DNA of 64,000 nt from Pyrrhosoma nymphula (lineage: Eukaryota > Arthropoda > Insecta > Odonata > Coenagrionidae), in assembly GCA_963573305.1 (NCBI GenBank), contig OY754331.1, forward strand, positions 96,153,434 to 96,217,433. Direction: 5' to 3'. Each line of letters starts with the position of its first letter. The first letter of the stretch is position 1. A model generated the notes under the pieces. It searched no databases, had not been told where the DNA came from, and saw only the letters and a program-made list of their open reading frames with translations. This document shows positions 22,801 through 34,352 of the stretch, piece after piece. The position numbers and the translations under genes are program-made.

Positions 22801-23615
22801 ATAATTCGATTATTATTTAATATATATTCATATTAAAATATTTTCCAGTGTTTTCATTTATATAAAACACAAAATTTCTTCCCTGTATTTAAGCATTAAT
22901 CTCTCACAAAAAACGATGCATAGTATGAAAAATATCAAGTGTAACATCTGGCATGTTAAATTATCTTCTAAAATTCGCAGTGAGCAAGTGTAATTGCAAA
23001 TATAAACTCAATGCCACAATAGAAGCCGCAGCCTTGTTTTTTCTATACTTTTTACTATCTTTTGTTATACCTACAATAATTCAGAAAGTAACATATAATT
23101 CCCTGCATAGAATTCTAATTGTAGCATCACATGGCTCACTCAGTCTTTCTAAGAGGCACTCAGTAATTATGGTATTTATAGGGATGAGTAATATACAGGA
23201 TCTATCTATTGCTGCAACTTGCTCACAGAATGAACGTTACGCAAGAAGTCACTCAAGCACGTGAAATGTTGAGACCCATTGAGTTTTACTATCCAATATT
23301 GGAACAATTTTGTTTTGATTCTTTGCTAAAGAAATTGTACATGGCACTCGACAGTTTTTCGCTGTAGTTCGAATTTCCTCCAATAATGTTTTTGCGTATC
23401 ATTACTAGAATCTATCTACACATCACGAATAGCTAGTTACAATGAATGAGTGGATTACGCAGTGCTAGAGACGACAGCGGCCAAAACCCTTTCGGTAAAA
23501 TAGAAGAAGGCTATCATAAAGAAAATATCAACTGATTACATAAACGTTAGATTTATGTGTTTAAATATAGGGAGTTGGTCATGACTATTTAAAAAATCTC
23601 AACTTCCTTTTTTTA
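22801..23615. other. Gene-free AT-rich spacer
   Basis: Nothing recognised. Confidence 0.5.
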
Positions 23616-23653
23616 ACCAACGTTTTCCCTTTTAATTGAAGCATCATCAGGGC
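23616..23653 (-). ncRNA. Hammerhead-like motif (single)
   Basis: On the minus strand: GCC, CTGATGA, a 16-nt stem-loop with a weak CTT/AAG stem, GAAA, ACGTT, GGT. GCC/GGT can form stem I. The layout is the same as the motif at 33940-33976, with one extra A after GAAA. A palindromic partner arm is not visible here. Probably a decayed terminal repeat of a Penelope-like element. Confidence 0.4.
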
Positions 23654-24640
23654 TACAGCACAATGCTCCTTAGGAGGAGGCTCAACCGATTCGGACATCC
23701 TACAAGATGATCACCGTCCGCGGAAGGACGCATATGTGACCTTGGGAGGATCCTCGCGGTGACTTGCTAACAACTTTCTGTAAATTGACAACTAAACCTC
23801 GGTAAAATGCTCTCACATTAAGCCAGCATCTTAAAATCGTAAATACAAATTTAAGTTACATAGCAAAATTATAATCTAGTATGAAAAGTTTAAGAAAGTT
23901 TAGTTGCTTAGTTAGTGCGATTAAGAAGAAAGGAAAAAATATCCATTTATATATTCTAACAGTTTCAAGTAGACTGTAAAAGGATATTTAAAAATAGGTG
24001 GGAGTTAGCAGATTTAGCGAAATTGACGTGCTATAATCTCCACGTCATTCGGAAACTCTCTCAAGCTGTTGCCTAGCCATCATACCGCAGAAGTCTCAAT
24101 CCAAAATCCTCTTCAAAGATACCCATTTAAAATTAGAATTAAAAGAGTTTTCTTTAATTTTTTACCTCTAACACTTCTGAGACACAATGCTTAGCAATGA
24201 ATCTCCCAAATTTTTTTTAATTCGCTCTTTTCATGGCTTCACTAACCATAAAACATTTATTGCCGATGTTTATGAAAGGTTAATTCGGAATGATGATTGT
24301 TGGCTACAGTACTGATATAACATACTTAAGACTAATGCACAAACAATCCGAATGATGAGGAAACAAAGATTTCCCCTAAATATTTTCCAATTTCTCATGA
24401 AGGAATGATAAAGGGAATTGGTGGCTTCTCTCAAATAACAATCACCACCCACGATTTAATATAGGGTTTTCTTTTGCCAAAACGATTCGTTATATCTTAG
24501 CATGTAGACGGACTAACAAAAAAAATCACTCAGGAAATACTCTTAAAAAATAAAAATACGTTGGTAAAAGACCGTGATGTTCAGAAAAAGAACATTCTAG
24601 AATCGTTAATTCAACTAAACACCTCGCCTCGCCTGGCATA
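23654..24640. other. Gene-free AT-rich spacer
   Basis: Nothing recognised. Confidence 0.5.
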
Positions 24641-25385
24641 AAATACAATAGTGGTCGCGAGCTCAAGAATAGGCGAATAAAAAAAAACAGCCCTGACCGA
24701 CTTCATCCCCATCCTATCGTCCATATGTCATCCTCCCCTGCGTCACTTTGGCGGAATTCCACGATTCACCTGCAAACGACAAGCAAACACGACAAAATGA
24801 AGCCAAACAAATGTTTTACGGGCACCGCGGAAGAAGTAATTTATTTCAAGCTTGTCTCCGTCCATTGAAACTCCATTAGGATTCGTACCGCAGGGAGAAA
24901 AAAAGAAAGAAAGAAAGAAAAGAGCGAGAGAGAAAGAGAGAGAGGGAGAAGTAAGAGGAAAACAGGAGAGAATGATGAAGTTAAATAAATAAATTAATAT
25001 ATAAATACAAATATATAGGTATATATAATTTTTATGCAGAAAGCGAGAGAGGAAAGTCGTAAAAGTACAAAACATTGAAACGAACGAGGAAAGAATGTGT
25101 TGTGGCAGCCTAAGGTGGGGGGGGAGAGAGAAAATCGAGTTGGATAAATGATAAAAACTCGCAGAGTAGCGGTAATCCCGCAAAATGTGACGCATTTCCC
25201 TCGTTTTCCTCCCACGCGACGTACCGGGGGCGTACTCACTACAGCCTGATTCGCGCATTTAGCCAGCCATCCACTACTCTCTTCGCTTAGACCCATTAAA
25301 ATCCACCCCGAAAAAATGAACCTAAGTAAACTATCCAGAACCCACTCTCCTACCTCCTTGCTACCTCTCACCATCATCCCCTGCC
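24641..25385. other. CpG/purine-richer block with AAAG/GA microsatellite
   Basis: An (AAAG)n/(GA)n tract lies at about 24897-24950. The rest is mildly GC-enriched on either side of an AT-rich core. No gene recognised. Confidence 0.45.
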
Positions 25386-27937
25386 AGCTTAATACCCTTG
25401 GTAACTCGAGTATAAAAAAATAACATCATAAAAAAAAGTTTTTATTTAACTTCCTGTATTTTCATATGCATTATGTCACGTTTTAATGTCTCACATTCTA
25501 AGTATATTAAATAATATATTTTTTCATTGTTTTATGGTATTTTTGCCATTAAATATTGTATTATCACATTGCTAAAAAATTTAATTTGTGAAATGAATTA
25601 TTCTATCAATGATTGGTTTACTTTTGAAATTCCTACGCCGAGTAAGTTAAACTACCACGGGTAATCTACCTTTGTTTATTAACGCATTTCATCTCTCTTT
25701 ATCTAAATTTATTACCTACCTCTCAGCCATTCCATTTAAAGTGAGCCCAAATATGGAAAAAATAAAAAAAGTGTTTTCGTTCTACAATTTAAAATTTCAA
25801 CTTAGCCAGATTTTATAGAGCTAAATTATTCATATATACTGAGCCATTACCATATTTGAAAGAAAATTTTGAAATTTGCTCATAATGGAGAGCAGAAAGT
25901 TTAATTAGTTCAAACCCAGAACTTTATCATGTCACACCCGGAGCTTCTTAGAAATTGTATAACTATAAAAATAATGCTATTGAAAACTTCTCCATTAGTT
26001 TAAATGAAAGAACAATTACAATTATTACAATTAACGTATTACTGATATTAATATCAATATTTAATGTTTTTTTCGGTTCACAGAGTTTACATGTTAAAGT
26101 AGTCTATGTTAATATATGTCATTTGTGTGAGTCAAACCCGGAGCCACAGTTTTATTCCAATTACAGCAGTACTATTTAATTTTTAAATTGCATATTAAGT
26201 GGTAAATTTACTTTTTTATGGATATCTAAAGGTGTACACCAGTATGTTTTAGTTGTACTATTTGATATGAAAATTTATAATTAAACGCTCTCAAGTCACA
26301 CTCGGAACCAATGGAATGGCTACTCTCTTCATTTCAAACACAATGTCTATCTTGAATAAAAATGATAGCTTCATACTCATAAACATAATGATTTGTTACC
26401 AAGCATGGTTTCAGCAAATATTTGCCAATTTAAAGGTTTATCTTATACAGCTATCGGTTTTATTAAAAATTAATTGGTTCCACAAGTCCACACGTCTGAA
26501 TCTGTCTCTTGCATATAAAATGTCTATACTATATTTTCCTCCGCCTCCGGTAACTGTCCATTCTCATCATCCATTGCCTAGATACTACGAATGATTCAAT
26601 TTGAAGCCTTCCACACGTGGAAAATCAGACAAAAAAAACGAATCCTGGACTTACCCTCAGACTTAAGGACGATCTTTCAAATAATGGATTAAACGAAGGA
26701 GATCATATTTTCCATCATTTTATAAAATGCGCATTTATAAATTGCAGGATAACTTCCCGCTTTGGTACAAGACCCAGTTCATATCACCGTTATGTATCTA
26801 GGATAAGTCATATGGCGTAGAATCGAATTAAGGTTCAGGACCGAAAAAATGGCGTTACGGACAGGTTTTCTTATTAAACAAGATAAGCGCGGAAAAAAGT
26901 ACCCGTTGCATCAGCATCTGCTGGCAATATTTTCGTCGTTAGTAAAACAAAAAAAAACAGATCCAAAGCTTAGTTGAGAGGAAATGAAGTCGAAAATGTA
27001 ACGGGGGATATTGAAATATAATAGCGCGCATTTCCAGCGAATTATTGGAGAATGTGAATCGTTGCGCGGAGCAACAATTCCCACACCAAAGTTTTAGCAT
27101 TTTTTTGTCGCGTCGCACCTGGTTCAGTAGAATAACATTTCCTTCAAGTATCTGCTCTTCAATTAAGAACGTAAACACAAAATACTCATAAAATTTAATG
27201 ACGAAACGATGGGTGTATGGAACGAAAAAATCTGTATTAATTTGAAGCGTCGCGTGGCATTTTTTTTTAATTCTTCGAGCTCACTATATGGAAGAACTTC
27301 CTCCTGAAGAAATAGAAAACTAATATCTGGGACTTCGTTATTTAAAATACCTCTTCGAATAAATTTGATTTGGATATGAAATCATAGGAATAGATCACTG
27401 CCAACGCCTCTTCATGACAGATATTTCGCAAATTGTTAGTATATCTTCAAAATATATCCTCGGAGAAGCAAAACAATCGTGCGTCTATTTACCCTGTCAC
27501 AATTTCAGTGTAGATTTTTGTATAAAGACCTAAGCCGCTGCTTCAACTGCAACATATCACGGGTATGAAATCATTTGCCCAAACAATAATTCTACCACCA
27601 ATGTAAGTGAAGTTTCACTTAACTTGAAATATAATCACGATGACATGCATTTTATTCCCCAAATTATAGAGTATCTTTTATCAACAATTTTGATTTAGCG
27701 CGACTTACGGACAACAGGCCTAAATTCATGCTTTTTAGCCTTTTTTCAATGGCGAATTTCACACTTCAGTGCGGGTTCAGAGAAATTTTCCATTAACCGC
27801 AATATCAAAGCCATTGTAATATTTTAGTTCCCTCCAAATTAAGCCTCCTAGAGCCTAAATGATAAAACGGTAATAAGATAAAATTAACTTATATTAATGC
27901 GGTATAAACTCAGAGAAATTCCAGGAATGTAAATACT
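25386..27937. other. Gene-free AT-rich interval
   Basis: No family recognised. Short phrases of the type ACCCGGAGC recur near 25935, 26137 and 26300 but I could not extend them into a repeat unit. Confidence 0.45.
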
Positions 27938-28373
27938 GGTTAATGGACTCTCTAAGTTTCAATACTTTTAGTTAGGTAAATTAATTTAAAAGTTCGTTAT
28001 ACTCTTAATGCTGATGCCGATGTAACTAAACTGGCAATACTAAGCATCATCATTCGGATAGCATCTTCCGTTGGCATGGTTTTCCGTGGAGACCATCCCC
28101 CAAACAAGGTGTAAAGGGAACTTAATATTCTTGAAAAGCAGCTAGCTGTAAGTTAATGGTTAATGGACTCTTATAAGTTTCAATACTTTTAGTTAGGTAA
28201 ATTAATTTAAAAGTTCGTTATACTCTTAAGGCTGATGCCGATGTAACTAAACTGGCAATACTAAGCATCATCACTTGGATAGAATCTTCCGTTGGCATGG
28301 TTTTCCGTAGAGACCATCCCCCAAACAAGGTGTAAAGGGAACTTAATATTCTTGAAAAGCAGCTAGCTGTAAG
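27938..28373 (+). repeat. Recent tandem duplication, two units, period 220 bp
   Basis: Unit 1 (27938-28152) and unit 2 (28158-28373) both run from GGTTAATGGACTC through AGTTAGGTAAATTAATTT, GATGCCGATGTAACTAAAC, CTTCCGTTGGCATGG and CATCCCCCAAACAAGG to CAGCTAGCTGTAAG. They differ at only a handful of positions (for example TCTAAG against TTATAAG, GCATC against GAATC, CGTGGAG against CGTAGAG). There is no coding sense. The high identity marks a young event or a collapsed satellite seed. Confidence 0.9.
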
Positions 28374-29892
28374 GAAAATGACGAACAATTGTATCACTGC
28401 TCGAGATTATTAACATCATGGGTAAATTGTAATCCGGCAGAATATTTTGCATGTCATTCAGATAAAGCAAGTTGACATTTCCCAACCTACAACCACTATC
28501 TTATCCTTATAATTTATTCTAATTGTTGAAATGAGTTAAAGAAACTTTAAAGCTGACCCCTCATAAAAAGTAGTACCTATCACAAAATAATAAAAGCACG
28601 CGCAAACCCCAAGAATCATCAAAAGGTGGCCGGTTTCTAATGGATACAGAACTTTTGCGTGTGATACAGAGTTTTGTGAAGAAACGGAAATCGTGGCCTT
28701 AAAAAGTTTTTCGCGGGTTTATGCAACTGAAAACTGTGAGGGAGAGTGGGTGGCTGCGATAAGGTGAGATTAAAGATAGGTCCAGGAGTGGGAAACAGAG
28801 AAAGAATGTAGGAGATGAAGGACGATAAGGATAGGTATAGAGAGAATAAACTCAGCAACACACGCAAGGTTGCCTTCGAGCGAAAGAAATGGAAAGAGTA
28901 ATAAAAAAAAGGGAATTGGAAAAATTATGCACGATGAAAAAAATGAAAGGAACCTCAGTCTCAACTTTGGAGCCAAAAAGAGAAAAATGGCGCGTGGAAA
29001 GTGAGAGTAAAAGGAAAAAAAATGAAAACGGAAGTGGAATGAATGCAGTCGTAAGCATGTGGAGCTGAACTTAACGAAGTGGAAGGATGGGAGAGTGGAA
29101 AGGAAGCATAAGTACACTACAGCCAGGAAAAAAAATCTGGGTTACAGAAGCGTTTGGCAGCGATGGAATCACAGGAAACGGGGAAGCGAAACGTTTTTCT
29201 TCGAAATTGCCTAAAGTTTTGGCCAACGGTTCGAAATAATATGCCGAGAGGAAAGTTTTTCGAGAGCATCGGGAAGTTGTCTAACAGCATACCGCTGCGG
29301 GACATTAAATAGAATGGTGGTAATAGAACGGAAAAAATGGAGAACAATACAGTTGAAAACTGTAACACTACTTAATAATAAAAATAAATATTTCCTTGTA
29401 GAGAAGGATGGCCCAAGGAAATGGAACTAAAATTATTAAATGTTATTCCTACCGGCATTGAAAGAGCTTTCACGATAGATAAATCGGAGAAACGTGCATA
29501 CATGTTTCATACAATGGAAAGGCTCACAAATGGCGCTGTTGTTTTGTTCTTTGTAGAGTCATCTAAATTCCGCCACCACAATGAACTTGATAATTGTTGA
29601 GGTGAGACGTAGGTTACTCTGGTTGTTTGCATTCATGAAAATTAAAAAACAACTAATACGTCACTTCGCTGATGCACGTTCGATTTTGGCTCATATATAA
29701 TACGTCCTAATGGTTGGAGAATAATTATTATGCTAGATATAATTTATCTAAAATTTAAAATCCCCGTAAGCATACACCAAAGGAGGTGAATTATAATTCA
29801 GGAGAGTATTGCGATGGAATCAAATCCAAGTAATTTTCAAAAGCATCTCCAACCCGTTTGAAATTAATCAAATCTACGACAGAACCAGGAAA
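28374..29892. other. Gene-free interval, purine-rich in part
   Basis: About 28630-29130 is A/G-rich on the plus strand and gives spurious Phe/Ser/Leu-rich minus-strand frames. No gene recognised. Confidence 0.45.
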
Positions 29893-29906
29893 TTAAAGGC
29901 CTCAAA

Positions 29907-30124
29907 AACACAGTACCAAATTCCACTAACTATTTTAATGCTGTCGACCGGTTTCGACGTCTATAGCGTCATTTACATGACACAACTGTTGTGTCTTATA
30001 AATGACGCTTTAGATGTCGAAACCAGTCGACAGCATTAAAATAAATAGTGGAATTTTGTACTGTGTTTTTGTAACAATGAATTATATCTTCAATTTCCAC
30101 AAAGTATCGCCACAATCGATTAAT
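29907..30124 (+). mobile_element. Palindromic foldback element B (hammerhead-like core, decayed)
   Basis: Arms of 84 nt (29903-29986 and 29988-30071) are about 90% reverse-complementary around a one-base centre. Both arms contain GTCGAAACC(A/G)GTCGAC, i.e. the GAAACCGGTC part of the core seen in element A, but CTGANGA has decayed. A 53-nt single-copy tail (30072-30124) follows. A 14-bp direct repeat TTAAAGGCCTCAAA (29893-29906 and 30125-30138) flanks the insert and is read as the target-site duplication; its last bases overlap the start of the left arm. The tail contains TTCCAC at 30095 followed by TATCGCC, as in the tails of the other copies. No coding capacity. Confidence 0.75.
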
Positions 30125-30138
30125 TTAAAGGCCTCAAA

Positions 30139-30662
30139 GTTATCTGCAACGGCATTACCTACAAAATTATCGCTTACGTGTCATTTTATATTTCTTAGAA
30201 GAAAATGGTGGGGGCGCAAAGAAGATGCTGTTCTTATGCAAATGCCACTTGTCAGGTTCCAGCTTAATTCGGATGGCAAGCCGTGGGCAAAGAATACATT
30301 GGCAAAATTAGAGAACACCCACGGCTCAAGATGCACCGTTTAAAGGCACTTAAGCGTGCTGAGAATCGTCCGAAAAGTGGAGCGCAGGCAATGAATAATT
30401 AGGCAGTTAAAGGCGATGGAGGTGGCTGAGTGGACTCTCCCACAGAGGAGGCAGCGTGAGGGATGTAAATGCTGTTAGCGAGCGCGAGATGGGGAAGATA
30501 CGGAGCGGTGGCAGCTGGAAACGGAACGCCCGTTGGATCGATTGCGATGTGAGGAGAACAAAGATAAAATGGACGGCTTGGAGACGTGGAATATTTATCG
30601 TGCATTAGAGATCAGTGATGTCTTTTGGATTAAGGGAGTGGGTATCTTAAACTAATGACAAA
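30139..30662. other. Short gene-free spacer
   Basis: Mildly GC-richer at 30220-30560; nothing recognised. Confidence 0.45.
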
Positions 30663-31078
30663 CATGCTTTTCGGTCATCCAGGTGACCATCGACAGGGAG
30701 ACATACATCTCTTTTTTTTACGCATGAAGTTTAGGTATTTTGGGGTTTTCTATTTTTAAGGCGAAATGTAATTTGTCATTTATGATTGTTTTACAGCGGT
30801 TGATAGAGTCTTTAGTGTCCCTAATCATTTTCTTAAGGGGATTTTTTGGACTTTTACGATTTGTTAGGGTATAATTGGACCAAAACTAATGATGCATACA
30901 TACATCCCCAAAACAATTAGGGACACTTGAAGACGCTATCGACTGTTGTAAAGCAATCATATAAGACAAATTACTTTTCACCAAAAAATTGAGAACCCCT
31001 AAATGCCTAAACTTTAAGCGAAAAAAGCTATAATTCAACTCCCCCTGTCGATGTTCACCTAGACGACCGAATTGCATG
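30663..31078. mobile_element. Long-inverted-repeat element (MITE/foldback candidate)
   Basis: The left arm (about 30663-30830) and right arm (about 30905-31078) are reverse complements at roughly 75-80%. Shared blocks include TTCGGTC(A/G)TC, CATCGACAGGG, AAGTTTAGG, GTAATTTGTC, ATGATTG(T/C)TTTAC and GTGTCCCTAAT. A loop of about 75 nt separates them. There is no transposase and no clear target-site duplication. Likely a non-autonomous DNA transposon with long terminal inverted repeats; the superfamily is unknown. Confidence 0.65.
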
Positions 31079-31170
31079 CATATGAATAAAAATTTCTCTG
31101 CTCTCATTGATAATTTGGATTAATCATTTATTCAATCATCAAATGATCTCTTTTTGAATTACTAGAGAGG

Positions 31171-31418
31171 CTGTCTCCATTGAATCTTTCGCGGCTTATG
31201 ATGAGATAACTATTCGGGTGTATGGCGCGAGTTATTTGGTGTCATCCCGACGTTTCATGACCCCTGATGGTCACTTCTGCAAAGGTAAAAAATTATTCTC
31301 GTAATATTATTTTTTAACTAATAATATATTTCCCCTTTGTAGAAGTGACTAGAAGGGGTCACGAAACGTCGGCCTGGCACCGAATAACGCGTAGCATACA
31401 CCCGAATAGTCTTATTAG
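31171..31418 (-). mobile_element. Palindromic foldback element C (candidate member of the same group)
   Basis: Arms 31209-31285 and 31334-31410 are about 80% reverse-complementary (shared ACTATTCGGGTGTATG, CCGACGTTTC, TGACCCCT, GTCACTTCT). The arms contain GAAACGTCGG in the expected orientation, as in the GAAAC cores elsewhere, but CTGANGA is not clear. Imperfect flanking repeats TAGAGAGG (31163-31170 and 31419-31426) would leave a 35-38 nt single-copy tail on the left, the same architecture as element A. The tail similarity is weak, so membership is probable rather than certain. Confidence 0.55.
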
Positions 31419-32938
31419 TAGAGAGGTTTGCTTGTAATATCTCTGTATTAACAAATATTCTTGCAACAGCGTTTCCTTGTGCACTTATAAAGTCGGTTTT
31501 ACTATGACCAGACGTTGAAGATAAAATTAACGGGCTAGAGGATTGGTTTAACACCAGCTAAAAGTAATACAGGCATGAGCACTTCCCAAAAAAAAGTACC
31601 GGTATTTATCATGCGAGTGTTTTAAAGAACTAATTTTACCTAATCGGTTGTATCGAAGCAATATTATCGGTATACCGGTATTTTTGACTGCTTATTTTTA
31701 TTGATAAAATACAAATTAACGTAAATCCGACTTAATTAGTCCGGTATTTCCGTAAATTGGAGTAAGTAGATTCCAGTAAGTAGACAAATACGCAAAGATC
31801 GTCACCAATTATTTTGTATTAACATTGAGTTGCGATTAATCTGTGACTCACAGCGATCAACTCTCTTTCGAACTTGCATAATAACTTGTTTTAGCTTTGA
31901 TAATATATTTAAGGCAGTTTGAATAATACCATATGGCATAATTTAAACGCACGGTAAAACTATATCATTGTACATCTTCGACGATGCTACCCTTTTTGAT
32001 ATTTATATCAGCAAAACTTCTCTTAACATCTCCCTGGTCAATGGAAAAAGTCCCGCTTAGTTAAACTATGGTAAACTTGCGTTTGTTTGCAATTGTCATA
32101 AAATTCAACAATTATTAATGCCAGATTATATAGTTAATTCCGAGTAATATAGTATATGTATATCACTGACAGGTATGGTAGAATCATCCCAAGTGTTGGC
32201 CAAACTATGATCAAAACCTGGCACGACCTCCTAGCTTTGCCTAGAATACCTTCCTACCTTTTTTATAAAAATTTTGTGGAAATAGATGGAACGATTTCGC
32301 GAAGTTTTTTCATTTCCGTACAGCTAAAATTCGGTTTGATGTGAAAATCAGTTATCACCTCGGAAACTGCATGTATTAGTAAGGTTATAATTTCGTTCCG
32401 CGCTTCGCAGAATTCATATTGCGAGTGCAAAGTCATTTCATTATTTCCTAATCAGCAAAAAGTCATTTAAATTCACACTCGTTTTCTCAAATGGAAAGAA
32501 CTGTTTCTAATATTACTGAAACAGTCGCTTCTCTGTATTTATAAACTCATTTTCAAGTTGCAAGCACAAATATCAATTCTATAAATCCTGCGTGTTTTAC
32601 CTCGTATGTTCGCACTGGTACCTAGTCAGGATTTCAAGGGCTTAGGATCCCGATCCAGCAGCAGAATAGCTCTCGGCTTTGGTACATTGGTACATTTCTG
32701 AACTTTTTTTACTCTTGCATTGTAATCAAGTGCATACAATTATTTGTTATCATATCTAACCCAAAATGTAGGACCAAAGCATAACAGTAATCGACCAAAT
32801 TTTCTTAATGATGAAAAGAAGTATGGAAATTAGGTCCAGAAAACATGTATCATTTTCTAAAAAAATGTCAACTAAATAAATTACAAATATATTCAATTAA
32901 CTATATAAGTAAATCGCAAAAATAATACGGTATATTCC

Positions 32939-33395
32939 CCAATACTCATGTATAAGTGTTCCTAGAAAAAGAAGCTGAGTGCTCGGTTCTGAAAGCAACC
33001 GTGTACTTTCATCAGTGATGATATTATCAAGTAAGGACACCGTGCGTTCAGAGGCGACTGATTTCCCGAAGGAACATTTTTTTAATATTTCATATAAATA
33101 AGGAAATAAAATACAAATTTATTTTCCTCTCAGAGATTCAGGGGTTCTTTGTTCCTCCATAGAATATTCAGCTTGCGGTATTGCTTCACATCATGCGGTG
33201 CTAGACCTGAACCATGAGAGAGTGTATCTGGTACATTATTTGCATTAGGTATCTGGTAGGTACATGATAAACTGGATGCACTTTCGCCTGCGTGTGGTAA
33301 TGGAGAACTCCTTTTGTTTTGTTCCCTATCAACATCCTCTATCTGGGCCACTACCTTGGAAGCAAGGAAGGGAAAGAAAAAGTTTATTTTTGAAA
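32939..33395 (-). pseudogene. hAT transposase, C-terminal dimerisation region (broken)
   Basis: The reading starts at about 33395 after a stop and runs through KVVAQIEDVDREQN to YRKLNILWRNKEPLNL, then a TGA at 33130-33132, then EENKFVF and KNVPSG. A frameshift near 33076 leads to SVASERTVSLLDNIIT, DESTRLL and TQLLFL. This is the hAT C-terminal domain pattern: an 'EPL.WW..N...FP' segment followed by 'S.ASER.FS...I.TD.R..L.....LLFL'. The premature TGA falls at the position normally occupied by the conserved tryptophan. One stop, one frameshift and no upstream catalytic region make it a pseudogene. It sits inside the element at 31573-36068, in the orientation expected if the 5' end is on the right. 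Confidence 0.8.
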
Positions 33396-33399
33396 ATTA

Positions 33400-33895
33400 G
33401 ATTCCAAGATTACGTCGCCATATTGCACTCAGTGTCCCCTTGTCCATCTTCATATTGTGACCCACCCAGAAGATGCCTTAAGGCCTTCCTTCGAAGACGT
33501 GCACCCTGGTCCCCTTTGAAGATTTATATTTCCATGTCACTACTCTCATGGGCAAGGCTTCTCAAACGCCTCCCTTTCCGCTTATATCTAGCTTGCTTGC
33601 AGGTGAATTCTTGTCAGCCGTTTTCTTCCTCCTCACTCTCAGTGGTGGGTGGGTGGGTAACAAGAGGGCGCGCAATAGAGGAAGAAAAGAGAAAGTCCAC
33701 TTCCTGGACCCTGTCTCCTTTAAGGTCCCCTCCGCGAGACACAGGAGTCAACAATACCCTCCCATCCCAATCCTTCTCCTACGCATAGCACAAAGGGCTA
33801 CTGTTTATCTCCAGGGAGGTTTCCCAGCCCCCCACGAACTTGTCGTAGTTGAGATCCGAATTTTACCGAGATAACACTCGTAGTATAATCTCTTC
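33400..33895. other. Non-coding filler within the hAT element
   Basis: A GC-richer stretch without recognisable transposase similarity on the minus strand; a 174-codon plus-strand frame here shows no family features. It may be another insertion into the hAT element or its original linker. Confidence 0.35.
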
Positions 33896-33939
33896 TTTTA
33901 ATATTGAGTTTTGGTCAATTAAAACTCCTTTATTTCACT

Positions 33940-33976
33940 GCCAACGTTTCGGCAAATTTATTGCCATCCTCAGGGC
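33940..33976 (-). ncRNA. Candidate minimal hammerhead ribozyme motif
   Basis: On the minus strand: GCC (stem I), CTGAGGA (fits CUGANGA), T, GGCAA-TAAAT-TTGCC (5-bp stem II), GAAA, ACGT as tiny stem III, T, GGC (stem I partner). All core bases and a perfect 3-bp stem I are present in 37 nt. It is followed by AGTGAAATAAAGG. Penelope-like retroelements carry hammerheads of this minimal form; no reverse transcriptase is seen nearby. It lies within the hAT element, so it inserted later. Confidence 0.5.
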
Positions 33977-34352
33977 TAATTGAAAACCATAAAACAAAAT
34001 TAACAACACAAAAAGATGAGTATATACATCTTACTTTCTCGGATCGGTTGCTGAAGGGTACCATGTCTTTTCAGACTGGATAATGGTACATACTTTAAGG
34101 GAACGGTCGTTGCATACCTATTCGGATTCATACCTTTGTGTGAACAATGCCTGAAACTTTTAAATATCGGAGATTTTCACACTGGATCACATCTCTTATT
34201 TAAAGTGAGCGTGTAGGGTTGGTGGTTCTCATATACGTGAATTAATGGGCCAAATAAGCCTCGGTGATTCGACTATTGTTATTCAATTAAGGACGAGCGA
34301 TTCATGCCACGCACTTGCCAATGATTGTCATATGTTCATGATCCCCTTCCAG

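Noticed and set aside
24743..25258. 171-codon minus-strand hydrophobic frame
   Set aside because: Produced by GA/AAAG microsatellite and AT-rich sequence read in antisense; no conserved features.
25930..26310. Recurring ACCCGGAGC phrases about 165-200 bp apart
   Set aside because: The similarity does not extend beyond the short phrase.
33117..33395. Apparent last exon of a host gene on the minus strand: pyrimidine tract + CAAG acceptor, open frame, stop and AATAAA
   Set aside because: The frame continues beyond the stop into hAT-transposase-like sequence (KNVPSG, then SVASER in a shifted frame), so it is a broken transposase; the splice-like and poly(A)-like signals are coincidental.
33264..33788. 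174-codon plus-strand frame
   Set aside because: Overlaps a transposase relic on the other strand and has no family similarity.
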